A DNA stretch of 10,552 nt from positions 1 through 10,552 of the forward strand of contig JAJZRD010000130.1 in NCBI GenBank assembly GCA_021845945.1, given 5' to 3'. Positions 1 through 5,647 of the stretch are shown here, piece after piece. Origin of the DNA: Chloroflexota bacterium (GTDB taxonomy: Bacteria > Chloroflexota > UBA6077). The number at the start of each line of letters is the position of its first letter. The stretch's first letter is position 1. The notes below the pieces were generated by a model. It saw only the letters and a program-made list of their open reading frames with translations, was not told where the DNA came from and did not search any database. A program made the translations under genes and the position numbers.

Positions 1-88
1 AGGTGTCATCCTGAGCGATAGCGAAGGATCTCCTCTCGCCACGGGGAGATGCTTCGCTGCGCTCAGCATGACAGTACATATCACCTTC
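1..88. repeat. Hairpin-forming dispersed repeat, copy 1
   Basis: An 88-bp element that begins AGGTG and ends with the complementary CACCT followed by TC. Its body is a long imperfect palindrome: TCATCCTGAGCG pairs with CGCTCAGCATGA, and AGCGAAGGATCTC pairs with GAGATGCTTCGCT, leaving a short loop near 33-45. A second copy lies at 129-214. Having two copies with matching ends and a variable loop suggests a non-autonomous, MITE-like or REP-like element. No transposase is present. It starts at base 1, so it may extend further left. Confidence 0.75.
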
Positions 89-128
89 TCTGTGGTCGTG
101 TACTAGGCTGTGGCACAGTGGTTCCGAT

Positions 129-214
129 AGGTGTCATCCTGAAGCGCTAGCGAAGGATCTCTTACGATGAGGAGATGCTTCGCTGCACTCAGCATGACAG
201 GGCGTATCACCTTC
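129..214. repeat. Hairpin-forming dispersed repeat, copy 2
   Basis: Second copy of the element at 1-88, in the same orientation and separated from it by 40 bp of unrelated DNA. It has the same ends (AGGTGTCATCCTGA at the left, TATCACCTTC at the right) and the same paired arms. Differences are concentrated in the loop and at a few stem positions. It is 2 bp shorter than copy 1. Confidence 0.75.
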
Positions 215-265
215 ATCGTGTCAAAGCACTGAGTGCGTCGTTCCACAAGTACGGTAGGGTGCATC

Positions 266-304
266 CCCCGCCGCCAGTCGCACATCTGGCTTCAGGCGGC
301 GGGG
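266..304. repeat. GC-rich inverted repeat
   Basis: CCCCGCCGCC at 266-275 is the exact complement of GGCGGCGGGG at 295-304, with a 19-nt loop. The flanks add partial pairing (GGTGCAT on the left, GTGCA on the right). The right arm overlaps the first unit of the 27-bp tandem repeat, so the duplication may have arisen from one arm of this hairpin. Confidence 0.6.
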
Positions 305-346
305 TGCAAGGTTGTCAATCAGGTGGCGGGGTGCAAGGTTGTCATT
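293..346. repeat. 27-bp direct tandem duplication
   Basis: Two adjacent 27-bp units, 293-319 and 320-346, each read CAGGYGGCGGGGTGCAAGG and then TTGTCAWT. They differ at only two positions (unit positions 5 and 26). The second unit runs into the left arm of the dRS3-like inverted repeat. Confidence 0.8.
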
Positions 347-407
347 CCCGCGAAAGCGGGAATCCAGCCTGAGACGCGAAATGGGTTCCCGCTTTCGCGG
401 GAATGAC
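341..407. repeat. Perfect 22-bp inverted repeat with dRS3-like arms
   Basis: Bases 341-362 are the exact reverse complement of 386-407, with a 23-nt spacer. Each arm contains its own smaller hairpin, TTCCCGC-GAAA-GCGGGAA. The arm fits the ATTCCC-N8-GGGAAT pattern of the Neisseria dRS3 repeat, and similar 'GTCATTCCCGCGAAAGCGGGAATC' repeats occur in many unrelated bacteria. It is probably a mobile or REP-like element and has no coding content. Confidence 0.8.
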
Positions 408-410
408 GGG

Positions 411-450
411 GCAAAGCCCGCACTCGACCGGAAAAGCCCGCACTCGACCG
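411..450. repeat. 20-bp direct tandem duplication
   Basis: Units 411-430 and 431-450 read GMAAAGCCCGCACTCGACCG and differ at one base. The duplication abuts the dRS3-like inverted repeat and is the second tandem duplication in this short stretch. Confidence 0.75.
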
Positions 451-497
451 GAATTGAGGAACGACGCACTTAGGTTGTGACACGGCGGTCTTACCTC

Positions 498-549
498 TAG
501 GGGCCGACGTCTCTGCCGGCCCGTGGGCGGGTCTCAGACCGGTCCCTAC
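498..549. repeat. Degenerate hairpin, possible member of the GTAGGGGC family
   Basis: TAGGGGCCGACGTCT at 498-512 pairs imperfectly with AGACCGGTCCCTA at 536-548, with a 2-nt bulge and one mismatch. The TAGGG/CCCTA ends resemble the cleaner hairpins after lon and after groEL. The match is weak, so family membership is tentative. From here to the dehydrogenase start at 691 I see no further repeat and no convincing promoter. Confidence 0.35.
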
Positions 550-690
550 GTTCCTTTTGCGATTGCAGCAGTCTTCGGCCAATCCGGATTATCCAGACTG
601 CCCCGAGGGACGTGCGAGATCGGCGGCGGCGTTATCATCCTCGGCACCAAGGTGGGCGGTTCGTACTCGATATATGTGGAGGAGACCGGG

Positions 691-1653
691 ATGAGCAATC
701 CCCGCGTGTTGATCACGTCCCATTTTCTGCGAGCTGGCTGTGAGGTGGATGGCTATCTTCGCAACGCGGGCCTGGAGCCGCTGTTCAAGCAGTGCCATTC
801 CGAGGAGGAGATGATCGAGGCCCTCCAAGGGGTGGATGGCATCATATGCAGCAGCGATCCCCTGTCGGCCCGAGTCATCGAATCCGCCGAGAAGCTCAAA
901 GTGATAGCCCGCACTGGCGTGGGCTACAACACCGTAGACGTGAAGGCGGCTACGGCCAGGGGTATTCCGGTCTGTACTCTGCCCGGTGCCAACCGCCATG
1001 CCGTGGCGGAGTACGCTTTCACTCTGATGCTGGCCTGCGCCCGAAATCTGCTGCAAAACCTTGATGAAGTGCAGAAGGGCGGCTGGAAATCCTACGATGG
1101 GCTGGAACTGGCGGGGAAGACCCTGGGGATCGTGGGGTTGGGGACCATCGGAAAGGAGGTTGCCCAGCGGGCGCGAGCCTTCGAGATGAGGATCCTGGCC
1201 CACGACGTGGTGCGAGACGAGCAGTTCGCGGAGGCGTACGGGGTAAGCTACGTGTCCCTGGAGCAGCTTCTCCGAGAGAGCGACTTGGTCAGCCTGCACT
1301 GCTTCCTGGACAAGAACAGCTACCACCTGATCGACGCGGAACGGCTGGCGTTGATGAAGCCTACCGCCATCCTGATCAACACCTCCCGAGGGGGTGTCGT
1401 GGATAGCGAGGCGCTGTACCAGGCCATCCAGGAGAAGCGGATCGCCGGGGCGGGTCTGGACGTCCACGAGCAGGAGCCACTGGGGGAGAGCCCCCTGCGG
1501 GGTCTGCCCAACGTCCTTCTTTCCCCCCACGCGGGGGCGGCAACCGTCGAGTACCGCAGCCGGGCGCCGTTCCTGGCGGCCGATGCCGTGATCCAGACCC
1601 TCAGGGGCGAGCGGCCGGCGCACCCCGTCAACCCGGGGGTCTTCCGGCGGTAG
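691..1653 (+). CDS. D-isomer 2-hydroxyacid dehydrogenase, phosphoglycerate dehydrogenase type
   Basis: A 320-residue NAD(P)-dependent dehydrogenase of the D-2-hydroxyacid family, probably cytosolic. The nucleotide-binding motif is GLGTIG at 149-154, and D172 ends the next strand, which favours NAD over NADP. The catalytic triad is visible: R243 in NTSRGG, E272 in HEQEP and H290 in SPHAG, matching R240/E269/H292 of E. coli SerA. The protein lacks the C-terminal ACT domain of full-length SerA, so serine feedback is not expected. The ATG at 691 is chosen because GGAGGAG lies 6 nt upstream. The frame stays open 56 codons further left, but that part is repeat-derived with no family similarity. The substrate could be 3-phosphoglycerate or another 2-keto/2-hydroxy acid such as glyoxylate. 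The family is certain; the substrate is not. Confidence 0.9.
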   Translation: MSNPRVLITSHFLRAGCEVDGYLRNAGLEPLFKQCHSEEEMIEALQGVDGIICSSDPLSARVIESAEKLKVIARTGVGYNTVDVKAATARGIPVCTLPGANRHAVAEYAFTLMLACARNLLQNLDEVQKGGWKSYDGLELAGKTLGIVGLGTIGKEVAQRARAFEMRILAHDVVRDEQFAEAYGVSYVSLEQLLRESDLVSLHCFLDKNSYHLIDAERLALMKPTAILINTSRGGVVDSEALYQAIQEKRIAGAGLDVHEQEPLGESPLRGLPNVLLSPHAGAATVEYRSRAPFLAADAVIQTLRGERPAHPVNPGVFRR

Positions 1654-1721
1654 TCCTCCGCGACGGCTTCCGCGATGGCTCGTCACAGAGATGTGCTCGA
1701 CGGACCGTGGAGACAGTGTCA

Positions 1722-1749
1722 CCGCACAGCACGCAGAGAACGCACAGCT
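1722..1749. repeat. Short degenerate CGCAGAGA-type tandem tract
   Basis: Three imperfect 9-10-bp units in a row: CCGCACAGCA, CGCAGAGAA and CGCACAGCT. They resemble the low-complexity 'accgcagag' tracts scattered through many bacterial intergenic regions. The tract lies between the dehydrogenase and the MmgE/PrpD gene, upstream of the latter's ribosome-binding site. No function is evident. Confidence 0.3.
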
Positions 1750-1783
1750 GCCCTGTAGTCGACTTCTCTGCGCCCAATGTAGA

Positions 1784-1789
1784 GGGAGG
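1784..1789 (+). promoter_or_regulatory. Shine-Dalgarno that favours a GTG start
   Basis: GGGAGG at 1784-1789 directly abuts ATG 1790, leaving no spacing for that codon. It sits 6 nt before the in-frame GTG at 1796, which is normal spacing. This is why the MmgE/PrpD start is placed at 1796. The alternative start adds only two residues. Confidence 0.55.
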
Positions 1790-1795
1790 ATGCAG

Positions 1796-3139
1796 GTGGT
1801 AACAGCTACCTTCGCCCGCTTCGCCGCGGGGCTTACCTGCGAGAGTCTGCCCGAGGAAGCCAGGATCGCAGCGCACAGGGTTCTCCTGGACTGGCTGGGC
1901 AACGCGTACACCGGGGTGGCCACCGGCGCCGGCCGGATGGTGCACGGCGTGGTGGTCGAAGAGGGCGGCGTTCCGGAGGCCACCTTGATCGGCTTTGGCG
2001 CCAGGAGTTCCGCCCTCAACGCTGCCCTGGTCAACGGCGCCACGAGCCACGTCGGCGAATACGACGACATCTACAGGAGTGCCATCTACCACCCCGGCTC
2101 CCCCACGATAGCGGCGGTCCTGGCGGTGGCGGAGAAGCTGCACGCCGACGGCAAGAGACTGATCGCCGGGATAGTGGCAGGTTACGAGGTGGGGACCCGG
2201 ATCGGAGAGGCCATCATGCCTTTCCACTACCGGTACTGGCACATCACGGGCACGGCCGGCACCTTCGGGGCAGCCGCCGCAGCCGGGAACCTGCTGGGGC
2301 TGAGCGAGGAGCAGATGACCTGGGCCCTGGGGAGCGCCGGCAGCCAGGCGGCGGGCCTCTGGCAGTTCCTGGAGGACGGCCAGATGATGACCAAACCGCT
2401 CCACACCCCCAAGGCCGCGAGCAACGGCGTCCTCGCGGCGCTGCTGGCGAAGCGGGGCTTCAACGGCGCTACCCGCATCCTGGAAGGGGAGAAGGGCTTC
2501 TGCGCCGCTACCTCGACGGCATGGAGCTTCGACAAGGTGCTGCCCACCCTGGGTGAGCATTACAACGTGGTCGATACCACCTTCAAGGCCTACCCTTCCT
2601 GCGGACACACCCATCCCGCCATCGACGCCACCTTCGGGATACTGGGGAGTCACGGCGTGAGACCCGAGGAGGTGGAGAGCATCCTGGTGCGCACCTACTC
2701 CGTGGCCCACGACATCGCGGGCAATCCGAACCCGGAGACCACCTACCAGGCCAAGTTCAGCATCCCCTACTGCGTCGCCATAGCCCTCCGTTTCGGCCGG
2801 GTGGGCACGGCCGAGTTCGCCCAGGAGCGGGTGGTGGACCCTGAGACGGTGGCGCTGATGTGGCGGGCGAAAGTGGAGCCCGACCCGGAGCTGAGCGCCA
2901 TCGCCCCGGCCAAGCGCCCGGCCATAGTTCGGATAACCACGCGGAGCGGCCAGAGCTACTCCCACAGGGTCGACTTCCGCAAGGGCGACCCGGAGAACCC
3001 GCCTACTCAGCAGGAGTTGGAGGACAAGTTCCGTGACCTTGCATCCGCCACTCTCTCGGCGGAGGAGGCCGAGGCCACCCTGCGGGCGATCGCTCGGGTG
3101 GAGGAGTTCCAGGACGTGTCCTCCCTGCTGAAGCGGTAA
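1796..3139 (+). CDS. MmgE/PrpD family protein
   Basis: A 447-residue member of the MmgE/PrpD superfamily, which includes 2-methylcitrate dehydratase, cis-aconitate decarboxylase and iminodisuccinate epimerase. Family blocks are present in order: NGATSHVGEYDD (80-91) with YHPGSPT just after (98-104), KPLHTPKAASNG (200-211) then GFNGA and EGEKGF, FKAYPSCGHTHPAID (263-277), and AKFSIPYCVAIAL (319-331). Length is typical. The usual HALDFDD is changed to SHVGEYDD, keeping the histidine and the acidic pair. It lies 142 nt after the dehydrogenase, so it could be cotranscribed or have its own promoter; none is convincing. A hydroxyacid dehydrogenase neighbour suggests organic-acid catabolism, but the substrate cannot be read from sequence. 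I avoid naming it prpD because no methylcitrate-cycle partners are visible. Confidence 0.88.
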   Translation: MVTATFARFAAGLTCESLPEEARIAAHRVLLDWLGNAYTGVATGAGRMVHGVVVEEGGVPEATLIGFGARSSALNAALVNGATSHVGEYDDIYRSAIYHPGSPTIAAVLAVAEKLHADGKRLIAGIVAGYEVGTRIGEAIMPFHYRYWHITGTAGTFGAAAAAGNLLGLSEEQMTWALGSAGSQAAGLWQFLEDGQMMTKPLHTPKAASNGVLAALLAKRGFNGATRILEGEKGFCAATSTAWSFDKVLPTLGEHYNVVDTTFKAYPSCGHTHPAIDATFGILGSHGVRPEEVESILVRTYSVAHDIAGNPNPETTYQAKFSIPYCVAIALRFGRVGTAEFAQERVVDPETVALMWRAKVEPDPELSAIAPAKRPAIVRITTRSGQSYSHRVDFRKGDPENPPTQQELEDKFRDLASATLSAEEAEATLRAIARVEEFQDVSSLLKR

Positions 3140-3223
3140 TGGCGTAAGCAACCCCAGTCAGCTTTGGGACTCCCAACCTGTAGAAGCCGGCTCCTACGTA
3201 CCCCCATCCATCATCGCCGACCT

Positions 3224-3258
3224 ACGACGAGCGGCCACCGAGCCGGGCTCGTCGTCCT
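3224..3258 (+). terminator. Possible terminator after the MmgE/PrpD gene
   Basis: ACGACGAGC at 3224-3232 pairs perfectly with GCTCGTCGT at 3247-3255 around a 14-nt GC-rich loop and is followed by CCTTTAT. The stem is good but the T-run is poor, so this is a modest candidate, 85 nt past the stop codon. Confidence 0.35.
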
Positions 3259-3276
3259 TTATGGGGAAACCCGTAG

Positions 3277-3295
3277 TGGCCGGCGCCTCCGGCCA
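3277..3295. repeat. Short GC hairpin
   Basis: TGGCCGG at 3277-3283 and CCGGCCA at 3289-3295 form a perfect 7-bp stem with a CGCCT loop. It lies in the 370-bp gap 3140-3509, which also holds the possible terminator at 3224, the promoter at 3365 and a small AACGGG-TCT-CCCGTT hairpin at 3440-3454. I see no gene or RNA in that gap. Confidence 0.45.
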
Positions 3296-3364
3296 TGACT
3301 GAAATGGCTCTTGTCCCCGCCTAGTCCATCCGAAAAGATGACAGACACCCCCGGAGATCCCTCC

Positions 3365-3393
3365 TTGACCGCCGGGCTCCCCCGCCCTAGACT
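3365..3393 (+). promoter_or_regulatory. Sigma70-like promoter for the nuclease operon
   Basis: TTGACC (3365-3370, 5 of 6 to the -35 consensus) and TAGACT (3388-3393, 4 of 6 to the -10) are separated by exactly 17 bp. Transcription would start near 3400, giving a leader of about 110 nt before the ATG at 3510. It is the best promoter match in the gap. In GC-rich DNA such matches can still be chance. Confidence 0.45.
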
Positions 3394-3509
3394 GCACCCT
3401 GGTGTGCTAATCCCTTTGCCACGTCTTAGCCGTCCTAGAAACGGGTCTCCCGTTGGAACCCCCGAACCGCAGAGGTTGGACGCCCTTGGAGCCAGATACC
3501 ACCGGCAGG

Positions 3510-5249
3510 ATGGCCTGCCGGCCCGTTCCCCTGGGCGAGCTCACCTACACCGTCGTAGACCTGGAGACCACCGGCCTGAAGCCCCAGGGCAACGGGATAA
3601 CGGAGGTCTGCTGCCTGCGGCTCCAGGACGGGAGGGTGACGGACCGCTTCTCCACCCTGGTCAATCCGGGCCTGCCCATCCCCCCCTTCATCCAGTCCAT
3701 GACCGGCATCACCGACGCCATGGTGCGGGACGCGCCGACCTTCGGGGAGGTCATCCCCTCCCTGCTGGAGTTCCTGGGGGACTCGGTGCTGGTGGCCCAC
3801 AACGCCCCCTTCGACCTCTCCTTCCTCAACTACGGGCTCTACTGCCACGGGCACCGCAGCCTCCACAACCCGGTGGTGGACACCTGCCGCCTTGCCCGAC
3901 GGCTGCTCCCCGGCCTGCCCCGGGCCAGCCTGGACGCGGTCACCCAGCATCTGGGGATCTCCGTCGAGGACCGCCACCGGGCCGCGGGCGATGCCGAGGC
4001 CACGGTGGCGGTGCTGCTGCGGCTGCTGGCCCTCTGCGGCGAGCGGGGGGTGGAGAGCGATGCCCAGCTGATGGCCCTGATGGCCTCGGGGCGCCGGAGG
4101 GAGGAGGTCGAGACCCCTGCCGGGAAGGGGGACCGGGCGGCCCGGGTGGCGGTGCTGGCGGAGCGGGCCCGCTCCCTCCCCGACGCCCCGGGCGTTTACA
4201 TAATGCGATCATCCTCGGGTCGGGTGCTGTACGTCGGCAAGGCGATCTCCCTGCGCCGCCGGCTGGCCTCCTACTTCACCGATCGAGTCCCCTTCAGGAC
4301 GAAGCGGCTGCTGGGCCAGGTGGAGACCATCGAGCACCTCCAACTGGGCTCGGAGCTGGAGGCGCTGCTGGAGGAGTCGCGCCTCATCAAGCAGCACCAG
4401 CCCCACTTCAACGTCCTGCTGAGGAGCTATCAAGACTTCCCCTTCATCAAGGTGGAGGAGAGCGGACCCTACCCCCGCCTGGTGGTCACACGGGAGCTTC
4501 ACTACGACGGCGCCCGCTACTTCGGCCCTTTCCGGAACGTCCGGGAGACGGAGCAGGCCCTGGAAATCGTCTCCCGCTGCTTCCGTCTCTACGACGATCG
4601 CTGTCCAAGCCGCTCCGAGGGGGATTCCTGCCTCTACCTGCAGATGAACCGCTGCCCGGGCCCCTGCCTGGGTCCGGTCCACGAGCTGAGGCACCGGCAG
4701 GCGGTGGAAGAGGTGTGCCATCTGCTGGAGACCCGAGCCGAGGTGCTGGAAGCAGAGCTGACCCGGCGCCGCGACGCGGCCGCCGACCGGCTGGATTTCG
4801 GGACGGCGATCCTTTATCGGGACGGCATGGAGGCCCTGGGGAACGCCCTCGCCCGCCGGAGGCTGCTGGCCCCGGCTGTGGAGGATCTGAACGTCCTGGC
4901 GGTGTGCCCCTCGGTCCACCCCGGCTGGGCTGAGCTGTTCGTCTTCGGCCACGGCAGGCTCACGGACCGGCTTCGGGTCTTTGCGGGGGGTGAGGGGGTG
5001 GACCGCGCCTCGGTGGAGAAGCTGCTGGAGGCGGTCGCCCACCGCTGGGCCGACGGCGAGAACGAGGTGGACCTGCGGATCGACGCCGAGAAGCTGGACC
5101 AGGTCAACATCATCTCCCGCTGGCTGGAGGATCAGGGCGACGACGCCAGCACCATAGCCCTGGGGCCCGGCTGGGTCAACGGCGGGTTTGCGGCGGTGGT
5201 GGACCGGGTGATGGAGGCGGCGCGGATTGCGGCCAGGGGGGTGGGATGA
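3510..5249 (+). CDS. DEDDh exonuclease fused to GIY-YIG/UvrC-like nuclease
   Basis: A 579-residue two-nuclease fusion. Residues 11-175 are a DnaQ-type 3'-5' exonuclease with all five DEDDh residues: D17 and E19 (VVDLETTG), D102 (HNAPFD), H156 and D161 (HRAAGD). Residues 224-305 are a UvrC-type GIY-YIG domain: GVY 228-230, YVGKA 241-245, and the catalytic glutamate probably E289 in LLEESRLIK. The UvrC-specific part follows: RYFGPF (336-341), cysteines C365, C374, C382 and C386 matching the UvrC iron-sulphur set, and a UVR-like helical segment near 412-450. The UvrC RNase H endonuclease half and HhH domains are absent. The layout resembles Cho-like fusions such as mycobacterial Rv2191, implying nucleotide-excision-type repair. 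The start is uncertain: ATG 3510 is chosen because the exonuclease fold begins soon after, but in-frame TTG codons exist at 3453 and 3486. Confidence 0.88.
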   Translation: MACRPVPLGELTYTVVDLETTGLKPQGNGITEVCCLRLQDGRVTDRFSTLVNPGLPIPPFIQSMTGITDAMVRDAPTFGEVIPSLLEFLGDSVLVAHNAPFDLSFLNYGLYCHGHRSLHNPVVDTCRLARRLLPGLPRASLDAVTQHLGISVEDRHRAAGDAEATVAVLLRLLALCGERGVESDAQLMALMASGRRREEVETPAGKGDRAARVAVLAERARSLPDAPGVYIMRSSSGRVLYVGKAISLRRRLASYFTDRVPFRTKRLLGQVETIEHLQLGSELEALLEESRLIKQHQPHFNVLLRSYQDFPFIKVEESGPYPRLVVTRELHYDGARYFGPFRNVRETEQALEIVSRCFRLYDDRCPSRSEGDSCLYLQMNRCPGPCLGPVHELRHRQAVEEVCHLLETRAEVLEAELTRRRDAAADRLDFGTAILYRDGMEALGNALARRRLLAPAVEDLNVLAVCPSVHPGWAELFVFGHGRLTDRLRVFAGGEGVDRASVEKLLEAVAHRWADGENEVDLRIDAEKLDQVNIISRWLEDQGDDASTIALGPGWVNGGFAAVVDRVMEAARIAARGVG

Positions 5250-5518
5250 CCAACGAGGAAGTGGCCGCCGTCTTCGACGAGCTGGCCGATCGGCTGCAGG
5301 CCCGCAAGGAGCTGATCTTCAAGATCAGGGCCTACCGGAAGGCTGCCACGGCCCTACGGGAGCTGCCGGTACCGGTGGAGCAGTACCGCCGGGAGCGGGA
5401 CCTGAAGGGGATCCCCGGGATTGGGGAGGCGATCGCCAAGAAGATCGCCGACCTGCTGGACAGCGGCAGCTTCAAGCTGCTGGACGAGCTGCGGCGGGGG
5501 GACGCGGAACGGGTCTGA
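5246..5518 (+). CDS. Free-standing helix-hairpin-helix (polymerase X 8-kDa-like) protein
   Basis: A 90-residue protein that matches only the N-terminal domain of family X DNA polymerases (Pol beta/PolX), which binds gapped DNA and, in Pol beta, removes 5'-deoxyribose phosphate. FKIRAYRKAA (25-34) aligns with the Pol beta HKYNAYRKAA segment, placing K26 at the 5'-phosphate-binding K35. The hairpin IPGIGEAIAKKI (56-67) places K66 at the Schiff-base lysine K72; the K68 position is alanine. Polymerase and PHP domains are missing, and the 129 bp before the next gene have no room for them, so this is not a simple frameshift. Its ATG overlaps the nuclease stop as ATGA, with AGGGGGG 5 nt upstream, indicating translational coupling and a shared repair role. 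Lyase activity is inferred, not shown; it could be purely DNA-binding. Confidence 0.82.
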   Translation: MTNEEVAAVFDELADRLQARKELIFKIRAYRKAATALRELPVPVEQYRRERDLKGIPGIGEAIAKKIADLLDSGSFKLLDELRRGDAERV

Positions 5519-5541
5519 CCGGGCGACGGGGTGCGGTCGTT

Positions 5542-5550
5542 TGCTACAAT
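5542..5550 (+). promoter_or_regulatory. Extended -10 promoter for hsp20-lon
   Basis: TGCTACAAT fits the extended -10 form TGnTATAAT with one mismatch. The -35 region is poor (GCGACG at 5523-5528 keeps only the central GAC), as expected for an extended -10 promoter. Predicted transcription start is near 5557, giving a leader of about 90 nt before the hsp20 ATG. Confidence 0.5.
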
Positions 5551-5586
5551 TATGGTTGGAGAGCTCAGCGTGCCGGTCTTGGCAGC

Positions 5587-5605
5587 TGGCCGGCCACTTG
5601 CAAGT
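5587..5605. promoter_or_regulatory. Two overlapping palindromes in the hsp20 leader
   Basis: TGGCCGGCCA (5587-5596) and ACTTGCAAGT (5596-5605) are perfect 10-bp palindromes sharing one base, about 30-50 nt downstream of the predicted transcription start. They match neither the CIRCE nor the HspR inverted-repeat spacing. An operator is possible but unproven. Confidence 0.3.
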
Positions 5606-5647
5606 AATTGATCGTGCTGCGTCCCAGCGGTGAAGGGGAGGAAGACC

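Noticed and set aside
226..236. GCACTGAGTGC as a CIRCE (HrcA) site
   Set aside because: CIRCE is TTAGCACTC-N9-GAGTGCTAA. Here the arms are nearly fused, and the site is far from any chaperone gene.
293..450. Closely spaced repeats as a CRISPR array
   Set aside because: The 27-bp and 20-bp units are directly abutting duplications with no spacers, and no cas gene is present.
523..690. N-terminal extension of the dehydrogenase to an ATG at 523
   Set aside because: The added 56 residues have no family similarity, begin inside a degenerate hairpin and lack a ribosome-binding site, while ATG 691 has a well-spaced GGAGGAG.
551..690. Leader RNA or T-box-like element before the dehydrogenase
   Set aside because: A GGCACCAAGGTGGGCGG stretch superficially recalls T-box wording, but there is no conserved core, no antiterminator/terminator pair and no specifier structure I can draw.
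589..2070. Long minus-strand open frame (493 codons) opposite the dehydrogenase
   Set aside because: Shadow of a GC-rich coding frame. The translated product has no recognisable domain and lies over well-supported plus-strand genes. The same applies to the long minus-strand frames at 1628-3151, 6548-8518 and 8688-10484.
3140..3509. tRNA or structured RNA gene in the gap before the nuclease
   Set aside because: The hairpins present do not assemble into a cloverleaf, and no T-loop GTTCRANNC sequence was found.
3311..4933. 540-codon plus-strand frame overlapping the nuclease fusion
   Set aside because: The product is a proline-, glycine- and arginine-rich low-complexity string, typical of an out-of-frame read of a GC-rich gene. 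The overlapping frame has intact catalytic motifs.
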